Shown here: piece after piece, positions 10,250 through 21,718 of the stretch
How positions within the stretch are numbered: position 1 is the first letter of the stretch
How the letters are laid out: each line of letters begins with the position of its first letter
Assembly (NCBI RefSeq): GCF_000276665.1
Contig: NW_004955470.1
Location: forward strand, 5,163,497-5,227,496
From: Chinchilla lanigera
Lineage: Eukaryota; Chordata; Mammalia; Rodentia; Chinchillidae
Direction: 5' to 3'
Length of the DNA stretch: 64,000 nt
The notes under the pieces: generated by a model
What the model was told of the DNA's origin: nothing
Seen by the model: the letters and a program-made list of their open reading frames with translations, nothing else
Databases searched by the model: none
Position numbers and translations under genes: made by a program

Positions 10250-11300
10250 GGCTTTTTCATACCGTCTGTCAAGGTGGTACATTGCTGATTGCTAGGTAAT
10301 ATATTTTATTGTTTTCATTTAGAAACTATAGCAGACCTGGGACCAAGATGGGCCATAAAGGACTATTAACCCTTTGTTAGCTACAGTGTTTCACACTCAG
10401 TGTAAAAATTATTACTGTTGTGTAACCAAATAGGGCACATGAGACCCAAGGAATTAACAAGAAACAACCAACCAACACATTTCACAGGTGGACATTAAGG
10501 CTTATTCAAATGGACAGATGAATTTAGTAGAGACCCAACTTACTTCTATTTTTAATTTTTGTTTTTCCTCTCCACTCTTTCACTCATCAGAGATGCCTTT
10601 GAAATTCGTCCTTTCTATTTCACATTCCCATTATCAGGCCAGATGTGTGTATCAGGTTATTCAGGTAAAAGCCAGATTTCATGGCCAGTAGGGACGGAAT
10701 GTGTACGTGCTGTGGCCAGTGGTGTTTACATACGTATACAAGGCACTACTAATTTTTTCCCCAAGAAAACCCTGAAATAAAAGAGAATCCAGCTATCTTG
10801 CTGGGAATGGGCCACCTTCCGTGCATTGTTAGAAGTCTCTGCCAAGATGGTTTAAGAAACTTGCAGGGATTGTTCTTCCCTTGTAAGTGACCTAGCCTCA
10901 CCATTAAAGCCAACTCACTTGTTTTTATTATGTTTGATATATACACTCCGGAGACATGGTAAAGAGAATTGTGTGCCGGAGAATTACAGAGCTTTGAGGA
11001 TTTGCTTTTGCTTCCTTTGTGAATTTGGTGCTTGTAAAAGATGCTGGATCAACAGCCATGCATCTGAAATTCACCCATGTATGAAACCAGTTTCAGCAGT
11101 TCAACTGCAGATACTCTACCAATGCATTGCAAATAGAATAAAAACCTTTATTCACACAATGCATTCCAGGCCATGACTGTCAGTCCTGGAGCTACGGACA
11201 TCTGGACAATGAAATGTATGCTGTCTTTTCATGCCTCGGGTGATTCTTTACCTTGTTTTAGGGCAACTAAATATTCCCACAACAAGTAAATGTATCACCC
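10250..11300. other. Intergenic, nothing recognised
   Basis: Unique-looking sequence with only short overlapping ORFs (85 codons or fewer) on both strands. No splice-flanked coding exon or repeat was recognised. Confidence 0.5.
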
Positions 11301-11307
11301 AGAGTCT

Positions 11308-11430
11308 AGTTAGGAAAAGGAGGAGAAGGAAGAAGAAGAGGGAGGAGAGGAAGAGGGGGAATGGAGGCGAGGATGGGGAAGGAGAAGTGGAAGATGGGGC
11401 AGAGGAGGAGGACAGAGAGAAGAGGAAGAG
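11308..11430 (+). repeat. Polypurine tract, (GGA/GAA)-rich
   Basis: About 120 bases of almost uninterrupted A and G on the plus strand. It produces artefactual Lys/Glu/Arg-rich reading on one strand and Ser/Pro-rich reading on the other. Such mirror-like purine tracts can form triplex (H-DNA). Confidence 0.9.
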
Positions 11431-12318
11431 ACTTTTTTTAGACATTTGGACTGAGGGAATGTCACAAGGGGTTCCTTGCAAAGGTGTAGGAAGAGCTGAG
11501 AAGATACAATGAAGAAAGAAAGGGCCTGAGAATCAAACAGCAAGCAGGATGGACCCCCGGAGACCAGCAGCTGCTAAGGGCCCTGGCTGGTGCCCCGGAG
11601 CTTGCATCTGTGGGTTCACCCTGGGGAGCCTCTGCTGTTGCTTCTGGGAACCCGCACGGCTAAAGGCAGAGCTGCCCCATCCCCACTGTCTTGCAGCTGT
11701 GGCCACACCTGCAACAGCGTACCACCTTCGTGTGGAGGGAGACAGAAGCAGGAAGCCCCCTCCTTCCTTTGGCCTCCACCCCCAACAGTGCCTCCTCCTT
11801 GCAGAACCTGATAGAAAACCAGCTGGCAGTGCAGCCAGGAATGCAGCCGGCCGGCCGACGCTAGCAGCACAAGGCAGGCAGCCTGCGAGAAGGCTAGAGG
11901 CAACGGGTAAACAGCCAGCCGGGTGTCCGAACTGAGAAACACGCTTGGCGTTCTTTCAAGCTAAACAAACAGATCTGTCCTGGAAGGATGAGGGACTGGG
12001 GACGGTAGCCTGTCCAGTCTTCCAGCTCAAGTGAGACTCATTCACACTCTAGAACACACCTCTCCCATTCCCACTGCTCCTCAAAGAGACCACCCAGTGT
12101 CTTGCGGCAGCTGACATGACGGTGTCCCTTGTAGGGACTTTTCTGTCACACACTGGTGGTGTACAGAGCCCTCAGGATGTGGCCAGCATTTTGAAAGACA
12201 CAGGAACACTCGGGACCCTGCTGTCTTGTGCCTGCCAGGAGCTGAGCTGTGCTCTCTCTCCCACACAGTGGCACACACAGTTGCCCCTGGCAGACTCCTT
12301 ACTGTCATCCTTACTCCT
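11431..12318. other. Intergenic, nothing recognised
   Basis: Moderately GC-rich sequence (about 11560-11900) with a 128-codon plus frame at 11549-11935 overlapped by a 108-codon minus frame. The composition explains both; no family is recognisable. Confidence 0.5.
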
Positions 12319-12319
12319 T

Positions 12320-12675
12320 TTAGAGCCAGTTAACATCCTTCAAGACCCAGCTTGATGCCACCACCCCAGGAAACCCTCTTTCACCCCAAGCCTGGGAAAG
12401 GGACCCACACCCAAGGACCCTACTCCTACCAGTACATTTCTCACATAGTATCTCTGAGTGGAAGCACCCCAGACTTTGGGGGGGCTGAACTCTCCAGACA
12501 CAAGCAGTCGAGGGTCCCATAATGAATGCGATCATTTTCTCTGCTTCTTAATATCTGAAAAGGGCTGGGCAGCACAGCGTGTTCACCTGCTGATTCATCT
12601 GGCTCCTTTGTTCAGCTGTTACACTACCCAAGAGCAGGACTGTCATATCCATCAGTGTCTCCTACACACCTGAGA
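12320..12675 (+). repeat. L2 LINE 3' fragment
   Basis: Contains CATCCTTCAAGACCCAGCTT, CACCCCAGGAAACCCTCTTT and, 250 bases on, the ACCCAAGAGCAGGACTGTCA type segment, in L2 3'-end order. Confidence 0.65.
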
Positions 12676-12699
12676 GCCATTCTACAAATGGTCACCTAT

Positions 12700-13020
12700 A
12701 GAATGAAGTGGGAGTTCGTAGAAGGAGAAAGATTTGATCTGAGCCTTAAAGAATAGGAGTAGGATTTGGACAGGTGAAGGGGAGAAGAAGATAAGCATTA
12801 CAAGAGAAGGAGCACATATACACAGGGTCACAAAGGTCACAAAGAGAGAAGTACACCCATAGTGTTCCAGGCACCTAGGCAAGATGGCCTGGCCAAGATG
12901 GAGGGCATGAACAGAGGCATCATGGGAAACATGGCAGGCCACAGACGCCATGCAGGAAAGTTGGTACCTCAGCCTTGAGTAAAAGGACACCATTGAAGAT
13001 TTCTGAACAGAAAAGCAGCA
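12700..13020 (-). repeat. L2 LINE 3' fragment
   Basis: Antisense L2-like segment: TTTGATCTGAGCCTTAAAGA, then GCATTACAAGAGAAGG and a later GGAAAACATGGCAGGCC-like stretch. It abuts a plus-strand L2 fragment, so the two old copies converge. Confidence 0.5.
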
Positions 13021-13675
13021 TTATAACAAAAATATTCAATGATGAATATTTTAACATGATATCTGGCACATAATAAAAAAAATAAAGACATAAAAATATT
13101 CAGATGTGAATATTTCAACATAAAATATATGGAAAAAGGACAAATTGGGTACAGGAAGTCCTATGTCATTGGCCCCAGCTACAGTTACTACAATATTTTT
13201 ACCTGAATAAAAATTAAAAAGAGTCATATAAAGGTCATCAAAAAATTTACTGAGCAGATGCATCATTTCAAATCTATATAGGTCTGCGAAAAGCACTAAT
13301 AAATATTTGCTCACTGTTTTGATTTTGCCTCCTAAGTTAAACTTTGAAATGGTGTAGGATTAAAATCCTTAAAATAGGACAAAGGAAAAAGAGGTCTCTT
13401 CAGGACAAGACTGAATGTTCTAATATTAACGCCTCAGAGTGAAAACTAAGGTGTCTCTTCAGAGAAAGAATCTTCTAGAATTATGAACACTTCATTCAAT
13501 AGACTCTTTCAAGCCCACATCCATATAAGGAGTCTGCAAAGGTAGATATACTGTTAGAAATCAAGAATACTCTTCAAAAATAAAATCTTAGATGTATAAA
13601 TTAAATCTTCCAAGGTAAGAGTACATGGTAAACCTACGTTTAAAAAAATTTTACAAGCCTTTTTGATAGCAATTT

Positions 13676-13782
13676 TTTTTTTTTTTGTTTTGTTTTGTTT
13701 TTCTCTGATACTGGGAACCGAACTCACAACCTTGCGCTTGCCAGGCAGGCGCTTTTTGCCGCTGAGCTAAATCCCCAGCCCC
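13676..13782 (-). repeat. ID SINE (young) with perfect target-site duplication
   Basis: Read on the minus strand: GGGGCTGGGGATTTAGCTCA (A box), a B box GTGAGTTCGGTTCCC, and an A-rich tail with AAAAC repeats. It is flanked by GATAGCAATTT at 13665-13675 and 13783-13793. Intact boxes and an exact 11-bp duplication point to a recent insertion. Confidence 0.95.
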
Positions 13783-13799
13783 GATAGCAATTTGTTTTA

Positions 13800-16780
13800 T
13801 GTACTTAACAAATGCTCATTGAAGATGAGCATCGTGAGAGTGACCTGCCTCTGGCTCTGTACGGAACAGAACGGAACAGCAATGTTCAGATGTCATCCTG
13901 GAGGTCACAGGGCCATCAGCGAGTCCTTCCCACATTATGGAGCAGAAGAACCATTTTAAGAGAGGTGCGCAGGACCCGAACACAGTTGAGTCACGACACA
14001 GAGGCCACTTTCCAGAAGAACCCGAGTCTTGCACCAGCTGGGTTCTTGTTCCTTCTCAGGGCGCAGGCTGTCTTCTAGCAGCTTACCCTGATGTCCTACA
14101 TTGACTTATTTCACCAGTGCAACAGTTGCTCCATCCGTTCATCACCAAGAACACTTTGTTCCTGTTGCTTTTCCTCCTACAGACGCCATTATCTGAAGCT
14201 TTTACTTACCGGATGAGCAGATTTATTGAGTGTCATTTTCCTGTTATTAATCAGTGTACACAGACACACAGTCAGATAATCAGAGTTCTCTTGTGAGCAC
14301 AGCACGGTTATCCCAAAGACAAGGATACAAAGCCCTAACACTTGGACCCTTTCCCACGGGGAAGATGTCAACCAAACTGGGACCAGTAGAACTCATCAGC
14401 TCTCACTTCTGATGGCTTTTGAGACAAAGTCACATAGTCTCATTCGTTGCCTGAGCAAAAGCAGAAACAGAGGCGGGAGGAGGCAGCGAGAGAACCCAGA
14501 GGAAGCTGCAGGCAGAGAGACGAGTAGAGGTGGCAGACTCCAGCCAAAGCAAGGGGAAGCAGCAGTGATCAAAGAGAAGTGGAGGACACAGTGAGGCGGT
14601 CGCTGGAGCTGTTCTTGGAACTGAGTTACTGTGGGACACTTACTGCCACAGGACAGGGACAAACGAACTTGAATTTATCAGGACATTGCTGCCTGGGTTC
14701 CTGCACTTCTCAAGACTTAGCACCATAGGCCTCTATTGGGTGGACAGTGTCAAGGGGCCTGGGAGTTAGGGAAAGGTGTCTGCTCTTCACAGTGGGACTT
14801 AATTTTTTTTCCTCATGAAGGATTGTGAGTTCTTCTAATATCACCTATGTAGATTCAAATGCAAACAAAACATGCTAGAATCAAAGGCATACACGCACCT
14901 TTCACATTGTCCATCCTGTGTGTTATATGTTCTGTTATTCCATATTCCTGCCACCCATTACTTGAAAAAAAGGTTAATATACTTGATTTCATTTTAACCT
15001 CAAATTTTAGACTTGGAGCATGGCAGAGAGGCCACACTTGCAAAACTCATCAAGGCAGCCAGAGACCCTGAGAGGCCAGGGTCTAATAAGTGTGTGACTT
15101 GCCAATACAGTGCCTGAAACCATCATATAGAGGACAAAACATGATCTATTTCTAGTCATCATGATTATAATAATTCTGTTCCCTTCATTTTACCAAAAGC
15201 CAAAATACTATAAATGATCAGATTCACACATAAATCTGATTTCAGCATAGACTGAAACCACTTACACAATATTACTTTTCTAATTTTCTAACCTGAATCC
15301 TATCTCACCAGCCACCTTTATGTGCTCATTTAGCAATTGCAGAGAGGGAATTATTTGGAAGTATTGGGGAGCTGGGCTCTGAAACTTCTAGCATGATGTG
15401 GATTTGGCACCTTGGGCATATAAGAGAAAAAAAAATTAGGACTTCTCCCTGCTAATAGAAAAATAAATTGGAATTGTATTGGAAAAATGCCTAAAAGAAC
15501 TCACCTCAAATGAGAACTGGATTTTTATTAGAAAAATCTGATAAGAGTAAAAAAAATTGTGCTGCCTTATCATCTTTATGATGTTTATGTTTTATTGTTT
15601 TATTGTGTGCCTGTAAAGAGACTTTTACCTTAGGGAAAGTGCTGTCCACCCAGAAACTTGGACTAATTTCTCCTTTCAGTTGAATGCTTCAGTTTCATGG
15701 TGAAATCCACGTGCCAATTTCCTCATGTCCCAAGCACAAAAGGGAAAGTCATCATCCTGGCCTCTGCAGAGGAGAAGTGTTTAGGAAGTTTCTTCCCATG
15801 GACGTTCGTACTCATTGCAGTCACTACTTGATTATGTATCATATTCCTTTCCTGTTCAACAAATATTTGCTGACTGGTTTCCTTGTGCTGGGTCCAAGCA
15901 CATTGTGGTGCACACAGCTGCACACAGCTGCACACAGCTCTTTATTGCATCCGAGGTGTAAGAAATGAGGTTGCAGAGAGATGGGGTCGGCTCTGTTTCT
16001 TTTTTTGTTGTTTTTTTTCACAGTGCGAGAAGCACCAGTGCTAACATAACCCATTTGGACTATGGTCAGTAAATAATGAGGAGCTCTCTGGAGAATGATC
16101 TGGTCAGAGCTGTGGGCCAGGAGATCTGGGGGACAGCCCCACTGTGGGTGAGAGGACTGATCGGTCCTGACTTAGAGCTGCTGAGGAGGCAGAGAAGCAG
16201 AGGAGGCATGTGGTGCTGAGATTTTGAGCCCCGTGTCAGGGCTGGTGCTAAACCAAAGCAGTGATTACTTGAAGCTTCCGGGGAGGAAGCGAACTTTAGT
16301 GCTGGCTCCACTGAATCAGGCTGTTGGGAGGTGCACGTTTCACGCTTCTCTCTGGCAGAGTGGGAAGGGAACATCAGAATCTGAAAGAAGGGTCAGGTGA
16401 CACAAGCAAGGTGGAGAGCAATGGAAGGAACATAGAAGCAATGGGGTTTACTCAGTCCAGTTGCTGGTCACCTTCTTGAGACCCACACCAGTGACGCTGC
16501 GTTGGATTTAAAGGCCATGTGACAATTTGTCAAAGATGAGTGGGTGAAGGAGTGAAAACAGCGGGTGTGAGCTGTGCTTCTGCAGAGCGGTGTAAAGCTT
16601 TCTGGTTTTGTTTTTTAAGATAAGAACTATTCCAAGCAAGGAAAAGGGGACCTAACTGATGAATCATGCATCTCCCCCTTAACTGCCTATACCTTCTTAC
16701 TGAGCACTCCCTTTGGATCCTTCTAACCGTTCCGGAGGCCTCTGCTATTTTTCTGTAATTGTAGATGAAAATAAAATAAT
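13800..16780. other. Intergenic, mostly unique sequence
   Basis: No exon or full repeat was recognised across about 3 kb. Frames of up to about 100 codons occur on both strands with no family resemblance. A TGCACACAGC repeat lies at 15909-15938, and there is a short L2-like patch with CAACAAATATTTGCTGA at about 15858. Confidence 0.5.
15909..15938 (+). repeat. 10-bp tandem repeat, three copies
   Basis: Unit TGCACACAGC repeated three times, generating several CAGCTG E-box palindromes. Too short to assign a role. Confidence 0.85.
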
Positions 16781-16789
16781 AGCAAAACT

Positions 16790-17035
16790 AGCTGTGTTTA
16801 TTTTACACTTTGCCAAGTACCATACTGAAAAGGTTATGTGTGTTAATTCATTTCATTTTTACAACCTAAGGGGTTGGGGCTCTCATTCTGCCTGCTTTAC
16901 AGATGAGAAAACTTAGGCAAGAGGAGCTAGGTATGCAATTTACGTAAATTTGCACAACTAGGAAGTAGCCGAGCTGGGACGCAGCCTGGGCAATTTGCTG
17001 GAGTCTGTGTTCTTAATTATGATGCTGGCAACTTA
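16790..17035 (-). repeat. MIR SINE (near full length)
   Basis: Antisense MIR with TTTGCCAAGTACCATAC, TTACAGATGAGAAAACTTAG, GCACAACTAGGAAGTAGC and GGGACGCAGCCTGG in order; about 245 bases. Confidence 0.85.
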
Positions 17036-17239
17036 CAGCCACTGCAAAGTTTAAAAAAACTGTACAAGGAGTTTTGCAGGAACTAAACACAATTGTGGAA
17101 AGCTTTCAGATATGTATTTTATTTATGTACTGGATCATTTTAGACACAGGCTAAGTTCAACATCCCTGTTTCTTCAGGGAAAATCATTAGGTAGGAGAGC
17201 TTAAAAAAATCTGCGAATATTTTAGTCCTAGAACTGAGG

Positions 17240-17395
17240 ATTCTTGGAGCTAGGAGGCACCTTAAAGTCTCTGTTCTTTTACGTTAGAGGAAACGATTAC
17301 CCACAGTAACACAGAGAGGCTTTGCCAAGGTCAGGTCTTGGTTAGGAGCCACTAAGACTGGAACTCAAGTGTTTGGAGTCTGCCTACTGCACCCA
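17240..17395 (-). repeat. MIR-like SINE
   Basis: Antisense MIR-like blocks: ACGTTAGAGGAAACGATTAC, GGCTTTGCCAAGGTCAGGTC and GACTGGAACTCAAGTGT. Confidence 0.65.
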
Positions 17396-17398
17396 AAG

Positions 17399-17475
17399 GA
17401 GCTAGAGGGAAGAGGCGGAGGAAAGGAGAGGTGAAGTGGGAGAGGGAGAGGAAGGAGACAGCGGGACGGGGCTGT
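17399..17475 (+). repeat. Purine-rich tract
   Basis: About 75 bases dominated by GGA/GAG motifs. Low complexity. Confidence 0.75.
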
Positions 17476-18848
17476 ACAAGCTGAGGGGTGAGCGGCACCG
17501 GCCTGCTCTTGGGCTGTAGCCTCTGCAGGCCTCACAGAGTTTGCTTGGCCCTTTCTGTCACTTACTGTGGCTTTTCCTTTCTTTCACCTCTTGGGTCTTA
17601 CACTATCTATACCCAGAGGATGATGCTGATGAGGCCTGGCACTGCTTAATTACTGCTTTTAATTATCTGATCCATGCATGGAGGAATGATGAAAGGAGAA
17701 AGGCAGAGGAAAAGGAGCCCCGTGGCTCTCCTGCTTCATCTCTTGGGGAAGCAAGACTGGGTCACTTCAGCAGAATCATCGTGACTCCTAAGAAAAACAC
17801 GCAGTCGATACCAGTGACTGGAGCCGTGCTGGTCCCGGTCTTTGAAGAGGTCGTCCCCTTCTTATATGCTGAAGCTCTCGGCAGAGAAGCTGAAGTTGCT
17901 AACTTTCGCTTCTTAATGGTGTTTCATTTTGCCAACAGCGATGCAGTAATGTGAAAACACTAAGTGTGTGTCTTTTGCAAAAACAACTTTCCACCAAAAA
18001 ACAAACAAACAAACAAACAAAAACACCTTACTGTGCAAACATAGTTATTCCCTAAATGGCCCTACACATAGGCCGAGAAACAAAAAGCACATTTTTCTCA
18101 ATAACCACCTCTCCCAAAAACAGTGACAGTTTTTCTGGACAATGTTAAAACTCATAAACAGGAGAAAGAGAAATTATTACTACCCAATGATAGTTCTATT
18201 TGTAAAATTAAGTTAAATGACTTAAGGAAAATATAAAAGCATGGCTTTTCGTACACAGAACAATTCCTGGTTGAGATTTGATAGTATGCAGAGCATGCAG
18301 TTATTTATACGGGTATGATGAGGGACACTACGGCAGTCCCAGAGAAAATCCCCCAAATTCCTTGGGGATTCTCTCATACCTGAGCACAGGCTCTCCATTA
18401 CGGCTTGTTACTTCCGTTTAGGGGTTTTGCTTTGTTACAGAGTGAGGGCTTCTGAAGGGACACCACACACCAAGAGGGACAAAGGCCCATCCAAGGGTGC
18501 ACACAGATCATCAAAGCTAGTGATGCATGTCCGAGCACAAGGTTAAATGACAGCTCCCCCCACCCCCTCCAAATCATGGGAACAGCAGGGAGTCCTGGGG
18601 ACTGGGTGACAGGCCAGCACCCATCTTGTTCAAAAGGACAGCTGCCACCCAGCTCCAGCCAATGGGAAGGGAATGGAAGCCCAGAGGAGCCACGTTCTTT
18701 GCTTTTATAGAAGAAATCGAAATTCTGACTCTAACACTACTTTCCTCCCTTTTTTCTTTAAATAACAAGAAGACAAGACAGAATACATTGTCCAGCCCTA
18801 TCTTGCTTTGGGACCTCATCTTCCAACTTTTGTGAAACTCTCCTAGTT
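17476..18848. other. Intergenic with an unexplained 137-codon frame
   Basis: Plus-strand 17541-17954 is open for 137 codons from a hydrophobic N-terminus (about residues 1-24) through an acidic/basic middle. I do not recognise it, and it has no supporting splice or poly(A) context. A (CAAA)n tract lies at about 17997-18023. The remainder appears unique. Confidence 0.4.
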
Positions 18849-18854
18849 ACCAAT

Positions 18855-19332
18855 TGTTGAGGACCACAGGTTATAAATTGAGTTGAGAGGCCGTCCGAGG
18901 CTGTCCTTGTCCTTCCCTGTAAGCCGGACTGGAACTCAGAGACTGTCCACTTTCTCCCGGTCAGAGCTGAAGCCCTGCTGCTCGTGACGCCATGGCACTC
19001 ACAGCGCAAGGTAAAGCAATAAAGTACAGTAGTAAGTTTCCCCTGGGAAAAAGTAGCTTCCTTATTGGCCCTTGTCTCATCCTTGCCAGAATGCTTTGTT
19101 CTTTTACCAGCCCACTGTAGTCGCCACTACTGTTCTGGAATCGGTCACTACCCCTCCCCAGGCACTGGCTGATAAAATAGTGGTGAGCTGGACAGTCTTC
19201 GTCTTTGCCCATCCTGAGGCACTGACCTCACAACCCCCTTGTTACGCATTACTAACTTGCCTCTGTCTTTTCTTTCATCCTTCACCATACCCTTCATACA
19301 GGCCGTTGGGGATCTTGGCCGGATCTCCAGCA
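18855..19332 (+). mobile_element. ERVK-like solo LTR, copy A
   Basis: The element begins TGTTGAGGACCACAGG and ends CTCCAGCA, giving TG...CA termini. It is flanked by ACCAAT (18849-18854) and ACCATT (19333-19338), a 6-bp duplication with one difference, as expected for a class II (ERVK-like) element. Much of it aligns by eye to the LTR at 36401, with shared blocks such as TTTCTCCCGGTC, TGAAGCCCTGCTGCTC, TTTACCAGCCCAC and TTACGCATTACTAA. No internal viral sequence adjoins it, so it is a solo LTR. Confidence 0.8.
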
Positions 19333-19425
19333 ACCATTACCTTAAATGTGAACCAAGGGATTGAGTCCTCAAACCTGGCTTGAATCCCAGACTTTCCATT
19401 CAGATCCCAGTTACACAGGAATACA

Positions 19426-19620
19426 TGGCTTATATGTTATTAATATATGTGCTGCCCGTTAGCATGTTATATATTACTATATGTTATATTAATATATATC
19501 CTATATTAATATACTGATAATAAAATGTATATGCTATTACATTAATACAGTATATATTATTTTAATTACATAAATATACTAATTACTATATTGCCTAGTA
19601 TATGAATCATATTCAAATAC
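19426..19620. repeat. AT-rich low-complexity block
   Basis: About 190 bases dominated by TATATTA-type words, lying between two LTRs. Not a coding or structured element that I recognise. Confidence 0.85.
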
Positions 19621-19626
19621 TTGTAA

Positions 19627-20008
19627 TGTTGCAAACCAAATAGAATGGAAAATGCCCTGCACCAAGGAGTTGGAAGGCAACCAACTTTATTACGCCAGCG
19701 GGCTGATGGGGGATCGCTCCCAAAGCATCAGCCCAGAGCCGGTTTTGGGCTTAGTTTATATAGGTTTGCAAGCAGGAAGTACAAAGGCTTAAAAGCATGG
19801 TGAATTTTTACTGGGTAGCGTCAGTTATTCTTCGCTGCTGGGCAGAAAGTCCTTGAAACAAGTTAGTAAATGGTATGTTTGGAGGCTGGAAAGTACAGGC
19901 TGTGCAGCTGCGTTGGGTCACACTGAGCTGGGCCAGGCTATCTCTGGGGTAGCCAGTCAAGGCTGAGTGAGTCTAACAGAGGAGCTATGGGGTGGGCTGC
20001 ATGATCTC
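19627..20008 (-). mobile_element. ERV LTR, minus strand (ERV1-like), solo or truncated
   Basis: On the minus strand there is a TATA box (CCTATATAAACT) followed about 70-80 bases later by a poly(A) signal (AATAAAGTTGG), the promoter-to-polyadenylation layout of an LTR. The 3' end would be TTTGCAACA at 19627. The 5' end is not clear: it may stop near 20003 or continue beyond the MaLR LTR that begins at 20009. It is non-coding and no retroviral gene is attached. Confidence 0.6.
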
Positions 20009-20405
20009 TGTTATGGTTGATACATTGTGTCAACTTGGGGAGTCTAGAGGTTTGGCTAAGTGATTTAGCAGGAAGCCATGGTGCTTACTTTGTAGACATC
20101 CTGAGCCTGTGGAAGAGGAGGGCATGGAAATTATGTGAGAGCTACATGCCCCTTAGGTGGGGGTAGCCTGTTTACAATGTAAGGCAGGGGAAGAAGCTGC
20201 TTGGGGGCATTCTCCCTTTTGCTCTGGCTGTTTACTGTTCGCTGCCATTCCCCCCTTTGCTCTTGTTGCTTTGCTATCTTCTGCCTTAGAGCCAGCCAAG
20301 TATGGACTGAAACCTCCACAGACTGTAAGCTAAATAAACCTTTCCTTCCTTCATTTTAGGCATTGGGTATTTTGTCTCAGCAACGAGAGAAAAGTAACCA
20401 AGACA
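20009..20405 (+). mobile_element. MaLR (ORR1-like) solo LTR with perfect 5-bp duplication
   Basis: Starts TGTTATGGTTGATAC and ends GTAACCAAGACA. The 3' part carries CTAAATAAACCTTTCC and GGTATTTTGTCTCAGCAACG, diagnostic of ERVL-MaLR LTRs. ATCTC occurs at 20004-20008 and again at 20406-20410, a 5-bp duplication typical of ERVL-type integration. Confidence 0.92.
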
Positions 20406-20521
20406 ATCTCCTTTTGTCCTAATATGGTAGCAGACTACAGGTGAATTTTTAAATTTTAAAAAATTTCCATCACACTGGAAGCCCAGTTTTCATGACCTAT
20501 TTTATAAATCAGATCAACTGC

Positions 20522-20862
20522 TATATTAGTCAGCTTTTCACTAGTATGACAAAATACCCAAGGCAGGCTACTTTATGAGGAAAAGAAGCTTATTTTAGCT
20601 CACCATTCTGGAGGTACAAAGTCTAAACAGTGTGGTACAGGCCTGCCAAAGGCCGATCTGAGCTATGCCACGTATCATGTGTACCTCTACCTGTGTGCTC
20701 TCTTTCCCTATAAAGCCACCAGCATTCTATCACAGGGACTGCACCCTAACAACCTAATCTAATCTAATCACTCCCCAAAGGCTCCACCTCTAAGTACCAT
20801 AGTAGGATCAGGTTTCCTATCTCTTAATAGCATTAACAGAAGACTCTGGGTGTTGAACTCGC
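20522..20862 (-). mobile_element. MaLR LTR, minus strand, degraded
   Basis: Begins with TATATTAGTCAGCTTTTCAC and ATGACAAAATACCC, the reverse complement of a MaLR LTR 3' end, followed by the TTCTGGAGG block. The far end decays into a (TG)n tract. Confidence 0.75.

Positions 20863-20864
<2 letters not shown>

Positions 20865-20904
<40 letters not shown>
20865..20904 (+). repeat. (GT)n microsatellite
   Basis: About 20 GT units ending in GCGCGTA. Likely polymorphic. Confidence 0.97.
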
Positions 20905-20905
<1 letters not shown>

Positions 20906-21354
20906 TACAGCCCACATCAAGCAACAGCGGCATGGCCTAGGGAGCTACCTGAAGCCTGGGGCCTCCTCAGTTTGACGTTTTGTGAACAAGCCTCTCTCAA
21001 GCCAGAGGGAGGCAGACAGGAGTGGGATTGGGATCAGGAGGCATTTGGGAGCAGCCATCCAAGGCAACACTGAGGACTGGGTGTATTTTCTCACCTTCTG
21101 TGTTTGTCTCCTGTTTTTGCTGCTGTCTAAACCATTGTGACTCTCGGCCTAGTGCGTGTCCCTTCTACGAGCTTCCACCCCTTCAGATGGGACAAAAGAT
21201 GACTAGAAAGTGCTTAGGGCGGCAGAGGAGCCTGGGCTAGGAAGTGGCCCAATGGGCGTGGGAGGCTGCTTTCTTTCTCCTACCCTCGGGCTGAGTCTAT
21301 TCTACCCCAGATCTGTCTGGACTCTGACAATCATATGATGTTCGGGTTTTTGGG

Positions 21355-21503
21355 GTTTTTTTTGAGACAGGGTCTCACTGTGTAGTTCAGGCTGGCCTTG
21401 AACTTACTCTGTGGCCCAGGCTGGCCTGGAGCTTGCAGTGATCCTCCTGCCTCAGCTTCCTGAGTCCTGGGATTACAGGCTTGCACCACCATGGGTGGCT
21501 TGA
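21355..21503 (-). repeat. B1 SINE with flanking duplication
   Basis: Complete antisense B1 (TTTTGAGACAGGGTCTCAC ... CTTGCACCACCATGG) with the internal partial duplication (CAGGCTGGCCTTGAAC and CAGGCTGGCCTGGAGC). TGATGTTC occurs on both sides as a short target-site duplication. Confidence 0.95.
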
Positions 21504-21629
21504 TGTTCAGCTTTTTAAACAGCAAGATTTGGTTAACATATAGAACACAGTTAGATGAGGTGTGTCCTTTCTCCTGCACAATCGGCACACAGTCTAAGGG
21601 GAACTCAGACCTTCTATTCTTGCTTCCCT

Positions 21630-21718
21630 CTGTTTTCTTTTTCTGTACTGGGAATGGAACTCAGTTCCTTGCACTTGCCAGGCAGGCACTTGTGCTGCTG
21701 CGCTACATCCCCGACCCT
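21630..21718 (-). repeat. ID SINE fragment
   Basis: Antisense ID body: GGAATGGAACTCAGTTCC, TTGCCAGGCAGGCAC and CGCTACATCCCCGACC. Confidence 0.85.

Noticed and set aside
11231..11543. Lys/Glu-rich and Ser/Pro-rich frames
   Set aside because: They translate a polypurine tract and its complement.
13676..13782. tRNA gene
   Set aside because: Has tRNA-like A and B boxes but no cloverleaf acceptor stem, an A-rich tail and target-site duplications: an ID SINE. The same applies at 23182-23292.
20865..20904. CRISPR-like array
   Set aside because: Simple dinucleotide repeat; no spaced direct repeats were found anywhere in the window, and the DNA is mammalian.
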